Source: Cyanophora paradoxa (taxonomy: Eukaryota > Glaucocystophyceae > Cyanophorales > Cyanophoraceae). Taken from it: a DNA stretch of 64,000 nt. Where the stretch lies: positions 461,888 to 525,887 of the forward strand of contig QPMI01000514.1 of the NCBI GenBank assembly GCA_004431415.1, written 5' to 3'. The translations under genes and the position numbers were made by a program. Each line of letters begins with the position of its first letter. Positions within the stretch are counted from its first letter, which is position 1. Of the stretch, positions 53,861 through 62,200 are shown in pieces. The notes beneath the pieces were generated by a model. That model ran no database searches, was not told where the DNA came from, and was given only the letters and a program-made list of their open reading frames with translations.

Positions 53861-54815
53861 ATGCCGACGGACTACGTCTGCATTGCAAGCCACCAAGCGG
53901 ATGAGCTGACATCCACCTCAAAATTTAAAGTAAGACTGCCTAAAGTTTATCAGGATGTAAAAGCCGTGCGCCTGGTATCTGCTGAGATCCCCAACACAAT
54001 GAGCACAGTTGATGCACTCGATCCAGCAGAGGATTTAGTGTTTGACACGTATATATATTGGTGCAAATATGATCCTGCAAATGAGGACCAGACCCACCTC
54101 AGCCAGGTTTTGGAGCCTGGAATAACATTACAATTCCACCTGGAAATTACGACGTCACCTCGCTTGTGACAAAGATAAACGAAAGGTTGACGGGACTGGT
54201 ATCACGTGCACGTATAATTCAGCAGTTAAATCAATAGGGTTCACAGCTAGCTTCGAGTTCTTTATTGCTCTGATGTTGGCACCGAACCTGGGTGGGCGGG
54301 AAATCAGAAACTACCAGGCTGTTGCTAGGGCTCAGCGAACTGCAAAGCTGCTAGGCTTGCGATCAATTCTACCGATTCGGTCTAAGGCTTTAACTGTCGA
54401 TATTCAATATATAGAAGGCGCTTATGAACCCGATGTCACTCCCGATGATCATGTGCTACTTCGCATTCCTGAAATTGGTGACCTTGTCAGTATGCCCAAT
54501 ACTTCAATTCCTGGCTTTTTCTCAAAGCTCAGCATTCCCAGCGCCCTCCGTCCAGGCGAAACAGCCTACTATGATTCAACTGAAGCAACTCCTTTGTATA
54601 AGTATGTTTATTCAAAGCTGGACCTGTACTCTGTGACTATTGAGATATACGATTTTATGCAGCGAATCGCTGATTTAAATGGAGCTCCTGTGTCATTTAT
54701 TCTCGAAATTCGTTATGGTCCTGACGAACCCAATGGTGATGTTGTTTACGAACTTGCAAAACTTCAGCTCCAGAAAAGGTCAAAGACATATCCTTGGATC
54801 AATTCGTCAAACTGA
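53861..54815 (+). pseudogene. Minor capsid (penton-type) protein B, two single-base deletions
   Basis: ATG 53861. Segment 1: SKFKVRLPKVYQDVKAVRLV, SAEIPNTMSTV, to VLEPG. Near 54,118 the frame moves by one base into NNITIPPGNYDVTSLVTKIN, a hallmark of single-jelly-roll minor capsid proteins. Near 54,208 it moves again into ITCTYNSAVKSIGFTASFEF and stays open to TGA 54813-54815 (SKLDLYSVTIEIYDFMQRIA, DLNGAPVSFILEIRYG). The frame arithmetic (2, then 1, then 0) fits two one-base deletions. About 318 residues whole. Immediately followed by the major capsid gene. Confidence 0.7.
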
Positions 54816-54840
54816 GCTAAGCTCGCGGCACGCAAGCGAA

Positions 54841-54867
54841 GTCGCAGACAAGCAGCTCGGCTGCGCC
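54841..54867 (-). repeat. Inverted copy of the intergenic hairpin motif
   Basis: GTCGCAGACAAGCAGCTCGG followed by CTGCGCC, the reverse complement of the 52831 motif apart from a four-base gap. GCAG-CTCGG-CTGC forms a hairpin. It lies between minor capsid gene B and the MCP gene. Confidence 0.75.
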
Positions 54868-54906
54868 CCTTGGCGAAGCGGCAGAATTATTTTCTTTCAC
54901 TGCAAT

Positions 54907-54914
54907 TATATAAA
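54907..54914 (+). promoter_or_regulatory. TATA box of the major capsid gene
   Basis: TATATAAA ends 3 bp before ATG 54918. Confidence 0.6.
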
Positions 54915-54917
54915 TCG

Positions 54918-56306
54918 ATGGATGTCACTCAAAATTTGCAGCGGCTCGGCCTCAAAGAGCTCCTGACAACTCCGCAGGAAGCGAAGGACTTCTTTATGAA
55001 CAATGAGCTTATGTTGGGTCTAACGAGCCAAACCAAGCCTGTTCGTGTTGTTGTCAACCCAAGCAATGACTATGGAGACTGCTTCGGTAAACGAGTCACC
55101 TACTTCCTTCCCAGATACAACTTCCTTCAGGGGCTCGAACTCCAGTTTACCCTGCCCGAGTTGACCGCTTTTACTGGTGACACTGACCTGGTTCGCACTG
55201 GTTATCTGCGGTCTGTTGGTGCTCTTGTAAAGCGAATTGAAATCAAATATGCTTCCTACAGCTACATCGTCCCCGAGGACTGGCTTGTTCACAGCGCACT
55301 GATTTACAATGATGATGCTCAGCTCAAAAAGAAATACCGGTCCGGTGGCTGGCTACATGGAACACCACCTCAGGGGACAAATCGTGCTGGAGGTATTTTC
55401 AGTGTAAAAATCCCATGTCCCTGGGAGGGTTCTGTGCTCCCAATTGGTGCTCTTTCTGGCGAGGTGTCTGTCGAGGTTTGGTTCCGTGATCGTGCCCAGG
55501 GCTTCGTCGAGACCAGCTATGGTGGTAGGTTTGTAACAGAATATGCCATCGGCGGTGATGCCACTAAAGAAGATGGCCTTGGTAGTGTTGGAGCCGCTGC
55601 TGCTTCCCCTGCAAACATCGGCCAGAATATAACTCCCAATGTTCTCAGTGTCACCCCTGCCAATCCGGAGCTTTCTAATCCAAAGATTATTGCTCATTGT
55701 ATCAACGTTGATGAGGCCACTTTTGCCCAGGTGATTGAGAAAGTCAAAACGTCTGGAATCGCAATTCCCGCTACCGATGTCGGCTGGGTTGATGCTGATT
55801 CAATTACTTATGCTGGTGCGGGAGCGCCCACCCGGATTAATCTGTCTCAAATCAGTGGACTTTGCTACGGCCTGTTCGTTAGCATTCGCAAGCAGCCAAA
55901 CATGAACCAAACTGATGGAAAACACAGTGTCCTCAAAACCGAGGCTAATGCTCGCGATATTACTATTTCCTGCGAATTGAATGGCCAGAGACTTTATTCA
56001 AATGAGCCCGTTCCTCTCCTGCAAGGTGCCGAACTCATCGCTGATGTCTTCAAGTGCTCCAATCTAGACGCGCCTCTTAATCGGTATGTTCTGACTGGTT
56101 TGCCATTTTGCATTAGTGGGGATAAATCGATTCGAAATGCTGCTCAAACTGGTTTCGTAGATCTGACGAACTCCAGCAGCTGCTTCCTGAATATTATGAA
56201 CCCTGCTGCATACGATGCAAACAACAAGATTTACGTCCAGGTTCGAGCTCTCCTTCACACTGTACTAATTGTTGATGCTGCGGGTCTTCGTAAGGTGAAC
56301 CTCTAA
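54918..56306 (+). CDS. MCP: Major capsid protein, double jelly-roll type
   Basis: 462 residues from ATG 54918, chosen over the upstream TTG because a TATATAAA box sits just before it. The N-terminus (MDVTQNLQRLGLKELLTTPQ) and mid region (VTYFLPRYNFLQGLELQFTL, LVKRIEIKYASYSYIVPEDW, GIFSVKIPCPWEGSVLPIGA, GEVSVEVWFRDRAQGF) show the beta-rich pattern of PLV double jelly-roll capsid proteins. The length is in the usual range for the group. It forms the icosahedral shell with the minor capsid proteins. It stands 21 bp upstream of the packaging ATPase, a conserved PLV pairing. No frameshift seen. Confidence 0.8.
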   Translation: MDVTQNLQRLGLKELLTTPQEAKDFFMNNELMLGLTSQTKPVRVVVNPSNDYGDCFGKRVTYFLPRYNFLQGLELQFTLPELTAFTGDTDLVRTGYLRSVGALVKRIEIKYASYSYIVPEDWLVHSALIYNDDAQLKKKYRSGGWLHGTPPQGTNRAGGIFSVKIPCPWEGSVLPIGALSGEVSVEVWFRDRAQGFVETSYGGRFVTEYAIGGDATKEDGLGSVGAAAASPANIGQNITPNVLSVTPANPELSNPKIIAHCINVDEATFAQVIEKVKTSGIAIPATDVGWVDADSITYAGAGAPTRINLSQISGLCYGLFVSIRKQPNMNQTDGKHSVLKTEANARDITISCELNGQRLYSNEPVPLLQGAELIADVFKCSNLDAPLNRYVLTGLPFCISGDKSIRNAAQTGFVDLTNSSSCFLNIMNPAAYDANNKIYVQVRALLHTVLIVDAAGLRKVNL

Positions 56307-56326
56307 TTTCACCGACTATCTTTTTG

Positions 56327-57091
56327 ATGGATGAGCTCGCACAGTTCCAGCCTAGCGATATGAGGGTACCATTCAAAGCCCTATTTATATCGAAGTCCAA
56401 TAGCGGCAAGTCTTTCTATTGCACAAAGCATTTACTTAGACTGTTATATCCAAAGATCAATAGAGTTGTTGTGTTTACCGCCACCAAATTCAACGGCGAG
56501 TATTCTGCAATAACTAAAGAGCTTTACGACGATTTTCAGCCATCTATTGTTGCAGAAATCATTGATTCACAGCGAAATTTGATTGAAAACAAAAAGAAAG
56601 CGCCGCAGATATTGCTAGTCTTGGATGATCTCGTTGCTGCGTCTGAAACTGTTGATCTGCGAAATAGCAAGGCTGTAAATCGCCTTTTTACACAAGGTCG
56701 TCATTTTAATATCAGCACCATTCTAATGACGCAAAAATTGACTGCTTTGAGTCAGTCTATAAGATCGAACTCTGACTATTGTTTTTTCTTCAGTTACTCT
56801 AATCATACTGAACTGGAGGCAATTTATCGAGACTTTTCACACCTACCAAAGGATAAGTTCATCGCCTTGTTCGAGACTTGGGCGCACGATTATCAGTGCT
56901 TAGTTTTGGATGGGACCAAGTATGATACGGCCTGGTACGTCGACAAAGCTGTTGAAGATAAGAGTTTTCGTTTTACAAAGTGGGCGTCGCCCAAGGAGGG
57001 CTCCTTGCCCTTCGGGCTTAAGAATGAAGAAGAGTCTAAAAAAGAATTGCCTGTTATCTCTAAAAAAAGGCGTTTTAAAATATTATCTTAA
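56327..57091 (+). CDS. Genome-packaging ATPase (FtsK-HerA/A32 type)
   Basis: 254 residues from ATG 56327. Walker A is degenerate, ISKSNSGKSFY (residues about 21-31), with Lys and Ser kept. Walker B is ILLVLDDL (about 102-109). Downstream LFTQGRHFNISTILMTQKLT matches the sensor-like Q-x-R-H-x-x-x-S motif seen in viral packaging ATPases. Drives DNA into preformed capsids. The gap to the MCP stop is 20 bp and to the next gene 9 bp, so the three probably share transcripts or use internal promoters. Confidence 0.85.
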   Translation: MDELAQFQPSDMRVPFKALFISKSNSGKSFYCTKHLLRLLYPKINRVVVFTATKFNGEYSAITKELYDDFQPSIVAEIIDSQRNLIENKKKAPQILLVLDDLVAASETVDLRNSKAVNRLFTQGRHFNISTILMTQKLTALSQSIRSNSDYCFFFSYSNHTELEAIYRDFSHLPKDKFIALFETWAHDYQCLVLDGTKYDTAWYVDKAVEDKSFRFTKWASPKEGSLPFGLKNEEESKKELPVISKKRRFKILS

Positions 57092-57100
57092 TAAAATAAG

Positions 57101-57730
57101 ATGGCAAAAGGGATTCCTAAGAAGGGATATCGTGAAAGACGCAAGGTCAATGTTGTTGAACCACTAGTTGAAAGTGGGTCGACTGAAGGCGCAGCTGTTG
57201 CTGATCCTAGCGGGGAGCTTGCAAGCAACCCCAAACTAAACGCACCCGTAGCGAAAACAATTGCGTCGGCAGCAGCTAACGCAAGTGCGATTGACGACCG
57301 ACAAAGCCAGGCTAAAACTGTAAACGAAATGCAGTCTGATATCGATGATGATGCTGCTAGAATTATCCAAGCCATGGCATCTGAACCACGTTATTCAGGG
57401 CCAAAAATCAAGACAGCAACAGTATCAAAGAGTCAGATCGAGGAACTAACAGCTAAATTGCGAGATCTCGAGGCTCGATCAGCTAATATCGAATCGTATG
57501 TAAAAGACAAGCAAGAAAGAGCTAAGATCCGCGAGATGTTGCGAAGCGAGATGTTTAAGCACAGACCTATGGACGTACCAGATTTACGCTATTTGAAAAA
57601 TGAAAAAATAAAGGCTTCACAAGTTCTCGATTCTGCCGAAGTAAAGCCAGCAACTCCCAATATTTCTGAGCCAAATTCTACTGGGTCGCAACTGAAGAAT
57701 GCGATGGGAGGGAGACGAATTCGTCTGTGA
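57101..57730 (+). CDS. Hypothetical charged coiled-coil protein
   Basis: 209 residues, ATG 57101, 9 bp after the ATPase stop. Basic N-terminus (MAKGIPKKGYRERRKVNVVE), Ala-rich middle, a predicted coiled coil (SKSQIEELTAKLRDLEARSA, NIESYVKDKQERAKIREMLR) and a basic end (GGRRIRL). No family recognised. The position in the MCP-ATPase cluster suggests a virion or scaffold role. The 3' end overlaps the convergent gene by 53 bp. Confidence 0.6.
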   Translation: MAKGIPKKGYRERRKVNVVEPLVESGSTEGAAVADPSGELASNPKLNAPVAKTIASAAANASAIDDRQSQAKTVNEMQSDIDDDAARIIQAMASEPRYSGPKIKTATVSKSQIEELTAKLRDLEARSANIESYVKDKQERAKIREMLRSEMFKHRPMDVPDLRYLKNEKIKASQVLDSAEVKPATPNISEPNSTGSQLKNAMGGRRIRL

Positions 57731-57938
57731 AATCTGGTAGTTCAACTGTAGGACGTCGTTGATGCAAAGTCAAATCTTCTAATTGCGAAATCTCAAATGC
57801 ACGCTGCAATTCACGTTTATCATACTCACGAAGATGTTCCCAAGACATTAGCCATTCGGCATATTTCGGATCGGTTAAAACAACCTTCAAATGAGTCTCA
57901 CCTCGGTACTTCCCAAATCGAATTGTTCCTGCGACCAT
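57678..57938 (-). CDS. Small protein with exoX-C/DUF3820-like fold
   Basis: 86 residues, ATG 57938. The opening FGKYRGETHLKVVLTDPKYA then EWLMSW matches the F-G-K-Y-K-G...V...D-P-x-Y-x-x-W-L pattern of the DUF3820/exoX C-terminal domain, found in phage and viral proteins and attached to some exonucleases. Role unknown, probably nucleic-acid related. A TATATAAA box lies just upstream. Confidence 0.55.
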   Translation of the reverse strand: MVAGTIRFGKYRGETHLKVVLTDPKYAEWLMSWEHLREYDKRELQRAFEISQLEDLTLHQRRPTVELPDFTDEFVSLPSHSSVATQ

Positions 57939-57942
57939 TTTG

Positions 57943-57953
57943 TTTTATATAAA
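57943..57953 (-). promoter_or_regulatory. TATA box of the exoX-C-like gene
   Basis: TTTATATAAAA on the minus strand, 5-15 bp upstream of ATG 57938. Confidence 0.6.
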
Positions 57954-58012
57954 CCGCTGCGATTTAATTTTTCGATTTGAACGCGCCATAAACGTTTCTC
58001 GAATTTCTTTCC

Positions 58013-58018
58013 TATATA
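58013..58018 (+). promoter_or_regulatory. TATATA box of the AT-hook gene
   Basis: TATATA, 21 bp upstream of ATG 58040, wider spacing than the other viral genes. Confidence 0.4.
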
Positions 58019-58039
58019 TCAATCACATACCCACTCATA

Positions 58040-58357
58040 ATGGACAGTGCGGAAATCACGGCTGCTTCCCGTCCACGAGGCAGGCCTCGCAAGAATTTTG
58101 AGAAGCCTGTGCACATACGTAGTGAGGTTACGCCAGAGATACTTGCAGAGAGACGCAAAAGACGTGCAGATCTGCAGCGAAAGCGATACCATGAAAATCC
58201 AGATTACCGGCAGCGGCAGATTGCTGTCTCCCGTCAATATAACCTTGCACACCCTGAACGAAAACTTGACAACGACCGAAAATACCGAGAGCGAAGGCGC
58301 ACTGAAATTAGGTCGCTAATTGCGGCGGGCATAGTTTCCAGCGACCTTACTTCCTAA
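58040..58357 (+). CDS. AT-hook basic DNA-binding protein
   Basis: 105 residues, ATG 58040. The AT-hook core RPRGRPRKN at residues 11-19 binds the minor groove of AT-rich DNA. The rest is highly basic and helical (ERRKRRADLQRKRYHENPDY, RQRQIAVSRQYNLAHPERKL, RKYRERRRTEIRSLIAAGI), like viral chromatin- or transcription-associated proteins. It may package DNA or regulate viral promoters, which are AT-rich. Convergent with and overlapping the integrase 3' end by 42 bp. Confidence 0.65.
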   Translation: MDSAEITAASRPRGRPRKNFEKPVHIRSEVTPEILAERRKRRADLQRKRYHENPDYRQRQIAVSRQYNLAHPERKLDNDRKYRERRRTEIRSLIAAGIVSSDLTS

Positions 58358-59245
58358 TCGCAGTGAAGGCTCCCCTGCAACCTCTAGTGTTTTGAGCTCA
58401 CGAGCTTGCCGACTTTGTCCGCTATACTTTTTCGTTTCAATGAGACCCTCGCGCCGTAGCTGTTGCTCTTGCTTTGCTTTGGCCGCAGCTCGTTCTATTT
58501 TTGACTGATTTGGAAGCTGTCTCGGGGCTCGAATTTCTGAAGGCTTGATTCTACGGCTTAATATCTGTCCCTCTTTGGTTGCGACCCTTATTCGGTTCCT
58601 GTCCTGTCCCACGACTGTGTACGTCTCCTTGCTCGGTTTCGTAGCTCCCTTCGCAAAGATGCTGCTCTTAGGCTCCAGTATCTGCACCTCAGTCCCTGGC
58701 TTTGGTAGATTCAACGCGTCTCTCTCAATGTCGTTCTGTCGTTGACGCACCTGGTGCAGCTGGGCAGCGATCTGCGGGTGATCTCGCATCCAGGCTGGTG
58801 AATACTCTCTGCCAAAAGAGCTGTGTTTTGTTTGATTGTATGCCTTGATCAAAGCAGGCAGCCGGGAGAGAAAATTCGGCGACCCTCGTTCCTCTGTGTC
58901 TGCCTGAATCAGGGCTCGCAATGTCCGTGCGAATCGATCGATGATTGCTAGCTTGTCGCCTTTCGATATGTGATCATCCTTAGCGACGTCAGTGTGCATC
59001 GAAAATGAATTCTCTTCGGCCATTGCCCGCACAGCAGCCGTATTAAAGCCGTTGTCGCCCGAAAAACCCCAGATCCCCGGCAGCTGAGCGATGAATTTCG
59101 GAATCTGTTTAGCATCTTCAAGCTTTCTGACAACGGCGAATCGAGTTGCAATCTCAATCGCTGCAAATAGTCGAAAACGTCCTATGAAAAGTATATCAAC
59201 CTGCCAAGCGCCTGGCGGTGCAGTGATTTTGAATGAGGGTGCCAT
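58316..59245 (-). CDS. Retroviral-type (rve) integrase of Polintons, DDD variant
   Basis: 309 residues, ATG 59245. Catalytic core: first Asp in GAWQVDILFIGRFRLFAAIE, second Asp in GFSGDNGFN, third acidic position in DKLAIIDRFARTLRALI, where the usual Glu is Asp. C-terminal SH3-like part (GTEVQILEPKSSIFAKG, IRVATKEGQILSRRIKPSEI). No HHCC zinc domain or chromodomain seen. It inserts the viral genome into host DNA. Its ATG shares one base with the polymerase stop (TAATG), so translation may depend on termination-reinitiation. Confidence 0.8.
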   Translation of the reverse strand: MAPSFKITAPPGAWQVDILFIGRFRLFAAIEIATRFAVVRKLEDAKQIPKFIAQLPGIWGFSGDNGFNTAAVRAMAEENSFSMHTDVAKDDHISKGDKLAIIDRFARTLRALIQADTEERGSPNFLSRLPALIKAYNQTKHSSFGREYSPAWMRDHPQIAAQLHQVRQRQNDIERDALNLPKPGTEVQILEPKSSIFAKGATKPSKETYTVVGQDRNRIRVATKEGQILSRRIKPSEIRAPRQLPNQSKIERAAAKAKQEQQLRREGLIETKKYSGQSRQARELKTLEVAGEPSLRLGSKVAGNYARRN

Positions 59246-62200
59246 TAGTTATTCGAAATATTTTTATAGTGACCTATCGCCCTGGTGTTCACACCATCCT
59301 CGCACAGGAATCGCTTGGTATCAAGCGGGTGTAGGGCTTGCTTTGATGTCCGCTGTAGCCAGATCCGGTGCTGTTTCGATCTGAAGCCGAGAATTCCATC
59401 TACGTTGCATGATATGCCCCCAAAGATGCAGTCGTAGTATCGCTCTCGTGTCAGCGAGCTGCTGAACGTCTTGTTAACGCCCTTGCACTTGTGCACTTCT
59501 GATTCCTCTGTGCTCATGAAGTAAGATTTAGGCCGGTTCGCGATCCACTCAAGCATTTGTCTGCCGCCACACTCATCCTTGAACAGCCCGGGAACCTTGC
59601 CCATCGATCGTAGTCGCTGCACTTCGTCTTCTGACATCCCTTCAAAGAACGGGTGACTCATAGGGTATTCACTGACATCTAGCTCGCATTTGATTTTGCG
59701 AAGGTCCTCGTATAAATTTTCGGTCTCAATCTCAATTATGAGACTGTCTGTATCTGTACCAAGTAGCTTGAGTCGATCACCCCAAAGCGCTTTCAGCACC
59801 TTGTAGTAAAACCGATACATATGTAGCTTTGATAGATCAAGGATCGCGAACCCACAGTAGATCGGTTTGTTGAGTTTGTATTCGCTCTTTCGCTTATTTA
59901 CATACACCAAGTTTTCGTCATAGATAGCGACCTGTCTCAAGCGGTTCGGCTCTGTGTTGATTTTCGCTAGTCGTTCTCCTGTTGTCACAAGCTCTGAATT
60001 GCAGTGCTTTCGTACGTTTTCCATCGTTTTCCCAAACACCGCATTATTTAGTAGCTTATAAAGATCTTTTTCATACGGGAATTCTGCCTGTTTTCGCTTC
60101 AGAGTGTTCAAATCGATATAGCTCTCTAGCCATGCACTTTGCTCGAACGAAAGCACTCTGTGTATTTTATAAACAACCATCCCCATCGACACATAAAACT
60201 GCAGCACTCGTGCATCTACTACGTAATTCTTCTTCGGCAGCAAGTTTGGGACTAGCTTTGGCGTTCTCTCGATCCCGCTTAGTTTTTCATGCTCAATAGT
60301 TTCTCGCTGCGCCTCTGATAGGTGCTCTTTTGATACACACATACGCTCAGGAGCTAGTGGATAATCGCTAAAATAATCATGTAGCTCTTCAGGACAATAC
60401 ATGTCAACCTCGAGAGAAAACCCTCGTGGACCGTTTGCATCTAGGTCTGTGATATACAGTTTAGGATCAGTAATACCACTGACGTCCTCCCATTTGAAGT
60501 CCCCTGTCGGTAGTTTTTGTTTCATAGAAAGCCCATAAAGGTTGTTCGCATCGAGGTACAGTAACCAGCCCTGCTTTTTTCTGTGACCCACGATGTACTT
60601 ATCAATCCAGGCATTATTAGCTCGAGCATATCTTTTTGATATCATAGAGATTCCTCCACGGATCCCTTTCTCAATAAAGCGGTGCATATCCTCCTGTCCT
60701 TCGTGAAACAGCTCCAGTTGCTGGCCAGTGTGTTTCAAAGCTGCTTGCCACGAGAAACCTGGAATGCTCATAAAGTAGCTTGGGTCCAGCTTATAAGTCT
60801 CCATACACGTGTCACGGTAGTTTTCAAATATGTCTCCTAGAAGAGCTATGTCTGTCTTCATATACTCCATTGTATAATCAGCCATTGTCCTGCAACCAAG
60901 CTCACGCCAGACCGACTGAGCGTGGATATAATCATCACGAGAGCACTTCAACTGTTTTAGCTCATTGTAAAATTGGCGGCGTCCTGGTAGTGATGTCTCT
61001 GCAAGACGATCCCAGCCCGTAATGTACTTGTATGGATAGACACCCTTGCGCGTCATTAGTTTGAACCGTGTCTCGCTCTCATGTAGTGCATGCGTGATCT
61101 TCTTTTTCACATCAGGTACTGCAGCCGCAAGGCTATCGAGACTACCCTGCAGGTGCTGAGCAGAGTCACGGAAAACGTAAATGCCGTATGTAAACTGTGA
61201 AATTCGCTCGCTGTTCTGAAACACCTGGTCAAACTTCGTCGACAGTAACTCACGAGGACGTAGTGTGCGCTCAAGCCGCTTCCTTGCATTTTTCTCATGA
61301 TCTGCGCTCAGCTCACGCCCTGCGTATTTGGCTTGAAACTTGCGCTCAACCTCAGCTCTGAATGCATTTTCTGCGACTTTCCGCCGGTTGTAGCCTGCTG
61401 CCAAAGCCCTCACTAATAGGTGAAAGTCAAATCCTCGGCCATTGTGAAAGAATATTGGGACGGCGGCAGCTTTTGCTCGTCGCCTGTTGCAGGCATTGCA
61501 GGCCGCTCCAAGATACTGCCCGGAGTCGTGGCAGTGATCTCGATTTTTATCTTTGACTTCTTTGAACTCGCTTCCACACATATAGCACGTTTCTGCTGCT
61601 TGAAAGGAGCGCTCTTGTTCCTGCGTAATCTGCATCGTCGCTTTCTCCTCCAAGATTCCCTTAAACTGCGGCTCTTTTTCATCTAGCCAAGTAACAAATG
61701 CCTCTGCAGACTCCTCAGTTTGCGAGCCCATATGCGAGAACCAAAACTGCTCCTGTTGCCTCGTCTCTGAATTTTCAACGCTTTCTACAGTTTCATTCGT
61801 TCCTTGATTTTGTCCCTTGTTTAGGATAACTAAGCACCCGATCGAAGATATTGCGTGAACGCCTAGCTGCTTCGTCTTTGCTGGACTCTCGGTCTGCAAA
61901 ACAGGTAGAGTCATTGTTTCCGAGTCAGCATATCCAACAAGCCTTTGCCGAATCGTCTTCTCGAAGCTGTTGAATTTTATAAAGTGCTCGCCCTTTTTCG
62001 GAAGCACGTCCCTGGCGTGCTCATCTCGATCAAGGCACCGGTCGTATTTAAGATGATTCTGAAAGGCCTCGTCTGAGCCAAAGCCGCACTGGCAGGCCAA
62101 GCAATAGTGCTTCGCATTCGACCCATGCTTTCCAAACAGGCGCGATATGTTCTTTATCCACAAATAATGTCCCACATCATTCCCGTCGCCTGCTGGCACG

